NCBI GenBank assembly: GCA_003641415.1
Contig: QNAG01000196.1
Coordinates: forward strand, 1-5,462
Length of the DNA: 5,462 nucleotides
Reading direction: 5' to 3'
Source of the DNA: Candidatus Zixiibacteriota bacterium
GTDB taxonomy: Bacteria > Zixibacteria > MSB-5A5 > GN15 > FEB-12
Shown: in pieces, positions 1 through 5,014 of the stretch
How the letters are laid out: every line of letters begins with the position of its first letter
How positions within the stretch are numbered: the stretch's first letter is position 1
The notes under the pieces: model-generated
Told to the model about the DNA's origin: nothing
The model's database searches: none
The model's input: the letters and a program-made list of their open reading frames with translations, nothing else
Program-made: the position numbers and the translations under genes

Positions 1-135
1 CTATAAACTGTGACTTATTTAAACCCAAAGCCCACCTCAAAACGAGACTTTATGTTAAGTTAGGGAAATCGGTGGCAAGAGGGTTTATGTTTTGATAGGC
101 CATACATCGATTGGGTTGACGGATGGTGTTTTTCA
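1..135. other. Non-coding left flank, downstream of the HEAT gene
   Basis: I see no gene here. The HEAT gene ends with TAG at 136-138, and this stretch is its 3' flank. There is no clear hairpin and no T-run just after the stop on the minus strand, so no terminator can be called. The minus strand carries TTTAAATA at 16-23, which resembles an archaeal TATA box and could serve a minus-strand gene beginning left of the window. That gene cannot be seen. Confidence 0.5.
16..23 (-). promoter_or_regulatory. Possible archaeal TATA box for a gene off the left edge
   Basis: The minus strand reads TTTAAATA here, preceded by a G-rich stretch (GGGCTTTGGG). The match to the archaeal TATA consensus (TTTATATA-like) is moderate. 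All genes in the window run leftward, so a downstream minus-strand gene would be consistent, but only 15 bases remain before the edge and no start codon can be tied to it. An AT-rich octamer like this also occurs easily by chance. Confidence 0.2.
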
Positions 136-1227
136 CTACATCTTTGAAAGTCGAGTCAAAGACTTAATTGCACCCTCATCACCAATCGTACTAAGTGCAA
201 GTGTGGCAATCATACGTACTTCCTCGTGTTCATCCTCACCAAGTGCTTTTATCAGCGGTTCAACTGCCCTCTCATCGCCAATGTTACCAAGTGCATCGGC
301 AGCAGTCATACGCGCTTTCCAGTAGTAATCCTCATCAAGAGCTCGTATCAGCGGTTCAACTGCCCTCACATCACCGATCTTGCCGAGTGCAAATGCGGAA
401 ATCCTGCGCACTTTCCTGTGTTCATCCTCGCCAAGTGCTTTTATCAAAGGCTCAACTGCCCGCGCATCGCCAATTCCGCCAAGTGCATTGGCAGCAGCCG
501 CACGCATACCGGCAGCCCCGAGCATTGATTCTATGGGTTTAATTGATACCACATCACGAATCTTACCAAATGAACGTGCACCATCCTGATGCACACCACC
601 CGATTCATCCTCTGGTGCCTTTATCGGGGGTTCAACCGCGTCCCCGCTGTCAGTTGCCTCTGGTGCATTGGCGGCACCCTGATGCACGCCACCCAATTCA
701 TTTTCAAGCACTTTTATCAGCGGTTCAACTGCCCTCTTGTCACCAATCTTGCCAAGTGCAAGTGCAACAGCCGCGCACAAGCCCTCATCCCCAAGCACGT
801 TTATCAGCGGTTCAACTGCCCTCTCATCGCCAATCATATCAAGCGCATAGACTGCACTGTAACGTACATACTCGTCTTCATCCTCAAGCGATTCTATCAA
901 AGGTTCAACTGCCGCCACACCAATCTTACCAAGCGCAGCAACAGAAACCCAACGTACCGCCCCATCTTCATCGTCCTTAAGCACTTTTATCAAAGGCTCA
1001 ACTGCCCCATCATCACCAATCGCACCAAGCGCAACAACGGCATTTTGACGCACATCCGCATCTTCATCCCCAAGCGCGTTTATCAGTGGTTCAACTGCCC
1101 TATTGTCACCAATCTCGCCGAGCACCTGAGCAGCATTCTGACGCACAGCCTCATCTGCAGTCTCAAGCACGTTTATCAGTCCATCAACATCTCTTTTTTT
1201 CATCAATCCATCAATATTAATCTCCAT
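136..1227 (-). CDS. HEAT-repeat protein (PBS lyase / E-Z type HEAT repeats)
   Basis: This 363-residue protein consists of about eleven and a half helical repeats of 29-32 residues, each opening with a VEPLIxxL helix and closing with a LGxIGDxRA-type turn. This is the HEAT_2/PBS-lyase HEAT-like pattern, which builds a curved scaffold for protein contacts; the repeats alone do not show an enzymatic role. No signal peptide or membrane segment is visible, so it should be cytoplasmic. I chose the ATG at 1225-1227 because GGTGAG lies three bases upstream at 1231-1236. A TTG at 1246-1248 would add seven residues but has no such site. Units 6 and 7 are degenerate: the usual VRQ becomes VHQ, leucines become prolines, and the IGD turn is lost or altered. 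The gene is separated from the McrC gene by 174 bases, so it probably has its own promoter. Partner and function are unknown. Confidence is high for the family and low for any role. Confidence 0.9.
   Translation of the reverse strand: MEINIDGLMKKRDVDGLINVLETADEAVRQNAAQVLGEIGDNRAVEPLINALGDEDADVRQNAVVALGAIGDDGAVEPLIKVLKDDEDGAVRWVSVAALGKIGVAAVEPLIESLEDEDEYVRYSAVYALDMIGDERAVEPLINVLGDEGLCAAVALALGKIGDKRAVEPLIKVLENELGGVHQGAANAPEATDSGDAVEPPIKAPEDESGGVHQDGARSFGKIRDVVSIKPIESMLGAAGMRAAAANALGGIGDARAVEPLIKALGEDEHRKVRRISAFALGKIGDVRAVEPLIRALDEDYYWKARMTAADALGNIGDERAVEPLIKALGEDEHEEVRMIATLALSTIGDEGAIKSLTRLSKM
139..1191 (-). repeat. Tandem HEAT-coding repeats, period 87-96 bp
   Basis: An 18-base core, atcagcggttcaactgcc or a close variant, recurs on the plus strand at 251, 347, 443, 623, 716, 803, 896, 989 and 1082, with diverged copies near 155, 527 and 1175. 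It encodes the AVEPLI helix of each repeat on the minus strand. Most spacings in the N-terminal part are 93 bp (31 residues). The C-terminal units 9-11 are spaced at 96 bp (32 residues). Two units (5 and 8) are shortened to 87 bp (29 residues). The near-identity at base level in several cores points to duplication or gene-conversion-like exchange between units, beyond protein-level constraint alone. Confidence 0.85.
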
Positions 1228-1230
1228 TAT

Positions 1231-1236
1231 CTCACC
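1231..1236 (-). promoter_or_regulatory. Ribosome-binding site of the HEAT gene (decides the start)
   Basis: The minus strand reads GGTGAG followed by ATA and then ATG at 1227. GGTGA is the core of the archaeal Shine-Dalgarno motif (GGAGGTGATC). It favours the ATG at 1225-1227 over the in-frame TTG at 1246-1248. Confidence 0.6.
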
Positions 1237-1248
1237 ATCCCAATGCAA

Positions 1249-1270
1249 TGATACACTACAGACAGTATCA
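1249..1270. repeat. Inverted repeat upstream of the HEAT gene
   Basis: The arms TGATAC (1249-1254) and GTATCA (1265-1270) are perfect reverse complements around a 10-base spacer. An alternative pairing uses TGAT/ATCA plus an inner ACT/AGT. It sits 22-43 bases upstream of the ATG. If the TATA-like box at 1291-1300 is real, the repeat would begin at about the transcription start. It could be an operator or a 5'-leader hairpin. Six-base arms also arise by chance, so this is tentative. Confidence 0.3.
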
Positions 1271-1290
1271 TTCTAAACATACCTCTATCA

Positions 1291-1300
1291 CATTAAAAAA
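1291..1300 (-). promoter_or_regulatory. Possible promoter (BRE/TATA-like) of the HEAT gene
   Basis: The minus strand reads AGAGG then TTTTTTAATG, a purine-rich stretch followed by an AT-rich box, as in archaeal BRE plus TATA elements. It lies about 65-75 bases upstream of the ATG, which would give a leader of roughly 45 bases. The T6 run also lies about 100 bases downstream of the McrC stop and could instead be a T-rich archaeal terminator for the McrBC operon. The sequence alone does not separate the two. Confidence 0.25.
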
Positions 1301-1338
1301 CCTCTGGCTCAACACCCCCACGTTAACACCCATCACTT

Positions 1339-1445
1339 CAATGCCACACTCGGAAGACATAGTGAATCTCAAAACGATCATTGAACTGACACATCCTGAG
1401 TTCATTGAGGCTGCGTTTTCGGCTGTGGTGAGGGGTTATATATGA
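1339..1445 (+). pseudogene. Coding-like plus-strand fragment, 34 codons, not recognised
   Basis: From ATG at 1339 to TGA at 1443 the plus strand encodes a short peptide ending THPEFIEAAFSAVVRGYI, whose composition and codon use look like a real protein segment. There is no ribosome-binding site before the ATG. The reading frame upstream (from an ATG at 1248) looks non-coding, being rich in Thr, Pro and Ser. The last 44 bases overlap the 3' end of the McrC gene in the opposite direction. It may be a remnant of an older gene cut by arrival of the McrBC module, or a coincidental open frame. I do not recognise a family. Confidence 0.2.
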
Positions 1446-2808
1446 AACTGGGGGACGGGGCAGACTCACGGGTCATGGGATCTCCAAATCTAACTATATT
1501 TACGTTTGAATTTGCTGGAGGCTCGACATCACCAATTTTATCAACGAATAAGTAACCTTTCACTTTTTCTCCATGTTTGAATATTTTCCCCCTTTCCTCA
1601 AAATATCCGCTATCGATTTTAATCAGAGCCATATACTCAAGTAATTCCTTGAGACCCTGTGCCGCATACTCTTTTGATTCCGTGTATTTTACTTCACCGA
1701 TGGTAACATGTTCTGGTTTAGTAGAGTCTTTTTTACGTTTTTCCAGGAGAATATCAGGTCTTCCGCCCCAGAAAGAATCGCCTTTCTTAAGAGAGAATAT
1801 TTCAGAACACCGATCCTGCCATTCCTTGAAAATCATCCCTTCCCTTATTAGATAACCATCTTTATAGCCATCTCTATCGAGAAATTCTATATCATCGGAT
1901 ACATCTTTACGGTTTTCTAAGAATTGGAAACTTCCGGTGCTGTCATGATATATTCTATAAATGTGATCCCCATCATCCCACTCAGCGACGATATTGTTCG
2001 CTCCATCTATCAGATTAAATTTAATATCTTTCAATTCTTTCATTGACTTCGCCTCAATCATCTTTATGACCCAGTACAACTCAAACAGAACTTCAGTTCT
2101 TTCTGGCTTGATAAAAGTGTTTATGAGTAATTCTTTTGCTTCTTTTGGATCTAAATCATGTTTCATGATTTTGTTATATCTTAAAAGTAATTTAGCAGCA
2201 TCTTTATAAAGTTTGTTTCGAGATTTACTGGCAGAATGGATCATTCTTTCTGTGATCTCTGTGTCATCACTTGTAATCCGTTTTATGTATATGTTTCTTA
2301 TAAAAACCTCTTTGAGTGTGGTTTTCAGTTTTTTCTGTTCAGTCCATTCTTTAATCCATGTATAATCCTTGTCAATCGCTGGTTTCAAATCTTCAAATAT
2401 GATTGAATGGATTACAGATAGGAGACGTTTCAGAACTATATTCTCAGAAATATTGTAATTTTTCTCAGTTTGATTGCAAACAAACAGCGTAGAATCACTA
2501 TAATTACATTTACCCCGCTCTTTGATCGTTTTATCCCATTCAATTCTCCCTCTGACTTCGCCATTGAGGATTTGAGACCTTTTATCAACTGTGGTTTTTA
2601 TCCTCCGAACTCTTTGGGGAAGAGCTTGGACAAAGTCTATAACCTCGTCTGTAAGAACAAAGTGAATTCTAAGTAGTTTGGTGAGGTTGTTAATATTCAA
2701 TTCAGGATCTATTTTTTTGGAGAATGAATCTATGATCCCTGCTTTCAGGAACATGTTGAAATTGTCCCCGATTTCGTCGATCAATTCATCGGGTGTTGTC
2801 TTTGTCAT
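1402..2808 (-). CDS. mcrC: McrC-like PD-(D/E)XK endonuclease subunit (type IV restriction)
   Basis: This 468-residue protein is the likely DNA-cutting partner of the McrB-like motor encoded just upstream. The nuclease core is at residues ~240-430: GRPDILLE (Asp352) and then GEVKYTES (Glu372, Lys374) give the PD...ExK signature, followed by Gln384 in AAQGLKELLEYMA, the usual trailing Gln helix. An upstream VRGRIEW segment (residues 85-91) and a leucine-rich NIVLKRLL helix (123-130) resemble the pre-nuclease region of McrC/DUF2357-type proteins. The N-terminus (1-75) looks helical, unlike the beta-rich N-terminal domain of E. coli McrC, and the protein is longer than that ~350-residue reference. 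The start ATG overlaps the McrB stop (ATGA), implying translational coupling. The last ~25 residues are Pro/Ser/Gln-rich with no obvious fold and may be read-through into older flanking DNA. Family assignment is firm; the target cleaved is inferred. Confidence 0.87.
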   Translation of the reverse strand: MTKTTPDELIDEIGDNFNMFLKAGIIDSFSKKIDPELNINNLTKLLRIHFVLTDEVIDFVQALPQRVRRIKTTVDKRSQILNGEVRGRIEWDKTIKERGKCNYSDSTLFVCNQTEKNYNISENIVLKRLLSVIHSIIFEDLKPAIDKDYTWIKEWTEQKKLKTTLKEVFIRNIYIKRITSDDTEITERMIHSASKSRNKLYKDAAKLLLRYNKIMKHDLDPKEAKELLINTFIKPERTEVLFELYWVIKMIEAKSMKELKDIKFNLIDGANNIVAEWDDGDHIYRIYHDSTGSFQFLENRKDVSDDIEFLDRDGYKDGYLIREGMIFKEWQDRCSEIFSLKKGDSFWGGRPDILLEKRKKDSTKPEHVTIGEVKYTESKEYAAQGLKELLEYMALIKIDSGYFEERGKIFKHGEKVKGYLFVDKIGDVEPPANSNVNIVRFGDPMTRESAPSPSFIYNPSPQPKTQPQ

Positions 2809-2825
2809 TTTTTGAGTTCATCCTC
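2805..2825 (-). promoter_or_regulatory. ATGA stop-start overlap and mcrC ribosome-binding site
   Basis: The McrB stop (TGA, 2805-2807) and McrC start (ATG, 2806-2808) share bases in an ATGA. A GAGGATGA stretch in the end of the McrB gene (about 2818-2825) can act as a Shine-Dalgarno site, although its GAGG core is about 13 bases from the ATG, rather far. The arrangement favours coupled translation and a fixed subunit ratio. Confidence 0.6.
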
Positions 2826-4904
2826 GTCTATCTCAAAATAATCAGATACAAACGAGATTAATCGCTTATCGTCATTAATTTTTTCTGAGATCTCCTTGAC
2901 GAATTTAACCAATTTATCTTCGTCCAGACCTTCGAATTGAGGGAAAACGTACATAATCAATGCAGAAGTGAAATCGTCTAGCGTTTCTACATATCTGTAA
3001 ATATCTTCAATTATTGCAGGTCCTATTTTCCTGTGTTTATTGATTATCTTCCAAATTTCGGAAAGCCGATCAGTTATTTCTTTATTACCTTCTATCCCCC
3101 ATTTTTCAAGATAATTATTGATTAGATCCGCGTTGATTTCTTTCGGAATATCCACCGGAATAAAAGCAAACCGCCGCATGAAAGCATAACTCATCTCATA
3201 AAGAGATGTTTTATCGAAAGTATTCATTGTGGCAACGATTCTCCAATCTTTTGGGATGGCGTAACGATGTGATTCCACTTTATCACCACTACTTGGGTTT
3301 CCTATGAGCTTTATCGCTTTATCATTTCTTGTTAATGGCAACGATATATTATCACCGGTTAACGCCGAGAACATCTCACCAAAAGCCTTGTCGATGTCCG
3401 CTCGATTGATTTCATCGATTATCAGCCATTTGTTGATTGGGGTGCCGTTCTCATCATGGAAGCACTTCAGAAACACCCCTGGGCTAAATTTCAGTTTTCC
3501 ACTCTCGTCTTGCATATATCCCCCGATAGTATCGAACGTAGACCAGTCCGAAGTCGCGGTTGTCATGGTGTATCCATTCCCGTCGCAGTAGAACTCGCAG
3601 ATTTCCTTAGCCAGTTTTGATTTTCCAGTTCCGGGAGGTCCGATCAGGATTATATGCTTCCCGTTCTTCAATGCAGCCGTGATTTGGCGAACCATTATGT
3701 CTTTTGTCTTTTGTTCGAAATGCAAAATGTTTATGTCAAATTCCTGCTCCCGTTTTTTATTTTTAAGATCTAGTTCGAATTCACCATATCTTCTTGGTGC
3801 TTTCCCATTTTCAATCAAAAGATACTCATCTTTTGTAAGTTTCAGGATAGTTATGCGTTGTTTCAGTTTGTTGCAGAGCGTGGTCTCCAATTGCCTAACA
3901 TCTTTCGGAGCAGAATCAATCCATTCAACACCTCTTCTATGTTTGTACTCTTTTGCAGCTCCATCAAAATGATACTCTCCTGCTATTTCACCAATCCCCA
4001 ATATTTGATTATTTCCATAGGCTACTATGACATCCCCTTCTTTCATATCGTCAGTAAAGTAACCAAACTGCTTTGCGATATAACCCGCCTTCCCATCTGG
4101 GTATTTTTCTTCTACCTGTTTCTGTATGTTTCCTTTCGAAACGTCGATTTTATCCCAACCGATAGCGATGAACCCTTCATCCCTCCAGACATCCCAGTAG
4201 TTCGCATTTTCTCCTGGTGAGATTTTCCAATAACACTTCAGATCAACAGATTTTTGTTCCAAAACCAGTTCATAAAAATCTCTTGCATCCACGTTGTCTT
4301 CTTTCTCTAAATCAGGCCAATCAACTTTATGAATAACATTAGATAATTGATCAATTTCAAAATTTATTGGGACTTCATGATCCGTATCTTTGGTTGCATG
4401 ACCCACAACTTCTTGATACCCATTTTTAAACTCTTTAAATACCTTTTGAAAATCAGCATAACTCTTTCCTTTGTATCCAAAAAACTTTAAACCACAGTCG
4501 TCACAACTGTTCTGTATGGGATATTCTTCGATGTGTAATTTTCCATAAAGTTCTCTTAAAGTAGAGTGTGCCCCGAGTACCTGCTCCCAATCTTCGTTAT
4601 ATTCCTTGGAGTCATAAACTTCTTTGATCAACTTTTGGAGTTCTGGTATCGTCTTATTCTTCTGTTTCCATCTACGTAATACATTCGTTGCGCTTCCACC
4701 CCTCTGTGCAGCCCATAACATACCCCGGTTCCAAAACTCCCTAAAAGTCTTTTCGTTTGGATCATCAAGAAAGGTTTTCAAGCCTCTTTTTAGTCCCATG
4801 TAGCCTTCTTTACTAAGGTTAAAGTGAATAGCCTGCTCATGTTGCTTCGCGACCTGCCCCCACTTCCGCAAAATTTCCTCTTGCTCTGCTGTGAATTGTT
4901 TCAC
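2805..4904 (-). CDS. mcrB: McrB-like AAA+ GTPase with EVE/PUA-like modified-base reader
   Basis: This 699-residue protein is the motor and DNA-recognition subunit of a type IV restriction system. Residues ~225-345 form an EVE/PUA-like domain (YWKISPGENANYWDVW, GFIAIGWD, DVIVAYGNNQILGIGEI), a fold used to bind flipped modified bases. Residues ~385-699 are the McrB-family AAA+ module: Walker A GPPGTGKS (422-429), DWSTFDTIGGY (453-463), Walker B with the McrB signature WLIIDEINRADI (493-504), the MNTFDKTS motif (560-567, equivalent to E. coli MNTAD), and FMRRF (575-579) as probable sensor/arginine-finger region. By family, the ring hydrolyses GTP and activates McrC. Residues 1-224 are predicted helical and unassigned, with a lone CxxC at 134-137. 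The start is GTG (4902-4904) with AGGA ten bases upstream; no in-frame ATG lies between the upstream stop and residue 36. The modification recognised (m5C, m6A or other) cannot be read from sequence. Confidence 0.9.
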   Translation of the reverse strand: MKQFTAEQEEILRKWGQVAKQHEQAIHFNLSKEGYMGLKRGLKTFLDDPNEKTFREFWNRGMLWAAQRGGSATNVLRRWKQKNKTIPELQKLIKEVYDSKEYNEDWEQVLGAHSTLRELYGKLHIEEYPIQNSCDDCGLKFFGYKGKSYADFQKVFKEFKNGYQEVVGHATKDTDHEVPINFEIDQLSNVIHKVDWPDLEKEDNVDARDFYELVLEQKSVDLKCYWKISPGENANYWDVWRDEGFIAIGWDKIDVSKGNIQKQVEEKYPDGKAGYIAKQFGYFTDDMKEGDVIVAYGNNQILGIGEIAGEYHFDGAAKEYKHRRGVEWIDSAPKDVRQLETTLCNKLKQRITILKLTKDEYLLIENGKAPRRYGEFELDLKNKKREQEFDINILHFEQKTKDIMVRQITAALKNGKHIILIGPPGTGKSKLAKEICEFYCDGNGYTMTTATSDWSTFDTIGGYMQDESGKLKFSPGVFLKCFHDENGTPINKWLIIDEINRADIDKAFGEMFSALTGDNISLPLTRNDKAIKLIGNPSSGDKVESHRYAIPKDWRIVATMNTFDKTSLYEMSYAFMRRFAFIPVDIPKEINADLINNYLEKWGIEGNKEITDRLSEIWKIINKHRKIGPAIIEDIYRYVETLDDFTSALIMYVFPQFEGLDEDKLVKFVKEISEKINDDKRLISFVSDYFEIDEDELKK

Positions 4905-5014
4905 GATTAAAACATCCTGACTATTGTATCGTTCTGATCCCTCTTATGAATTATCTCGCGCCCATACGATAAAACACGCGCTACTCAGCTTATGTAATCT
5001 TCAGATCCCCCCAT
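4905..5014 (-). promoter_or_regulatory. Gap between the nuclease and mcrB, probable operon promoter
   Basis: The 110-base gap contains no gene. The minus strand has two weak TATA-like boxes: TTTTATC at 4968-4974, about 65 bases before the McrB start, and TTACATAA at 4990-4997, about 86 bases before it. Either could drive the McrBC operon, but neither matches the consensus well. Co-transcription with the upstream nuclease gene is also possible. No terminator hairpin is evident. Confidence 0.3.
4914..4918 (-). promoter_or_regulatory. Ribosome-binding site supporting the GTG start of mcrB
   Basis: The minus strand reads AGGAT here, with AGGA ten bases before the GTG at 4902-4904. In that frame a stop codon (TAA) occurs at 4944-4946, and no ATG, GTG or TTG lies between it and this GTG. 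The next in-frame ATG (residue 36) would discard conserved-looking helical sequence. Confidence 0.45.

Noticed and set aside
139..1191. The regular ~93-base repetition as a CRISPR array or non-coding satellite
   Set aside because: The units are contiguous coding repeats without unique spacers, and the open frame and HEAT consensus explain the periodicity.
1246..1248. TTG as start of the HEAT protein
   Set aside because: The ATG at 1225-1227 has GGTGAG three bases upstream, and the TTG has no comparable site.
195..1251. Long plus-strand open frames of up to 220 codons across the HEAT region
   Set aside because: They are antisense to the HEAT repeats. Their periodic FYQRFNCP-type or VQLPSH-type peptides arise from reading the repeated DNA backwards, and they lack their own ribosome-binding sites.
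1248..1445. A full 65-codon plus-strand gene from the ATG at 1248
   Set aside because: The first 30 codons look non-coding and there is no ribosome-binding site. Only the part from 1339 looks protein-like, so only that is listed, at low confidence.
1577..4220. Plus-strand open frames of 68-120 codons within the mcrBC genes
   Set aside because: They are antisense to well-supported McrB/McrC coding sequence, with Ser/Phe/Leu-rich peptides typical of reversed AT-rich genes and no recognisable family.
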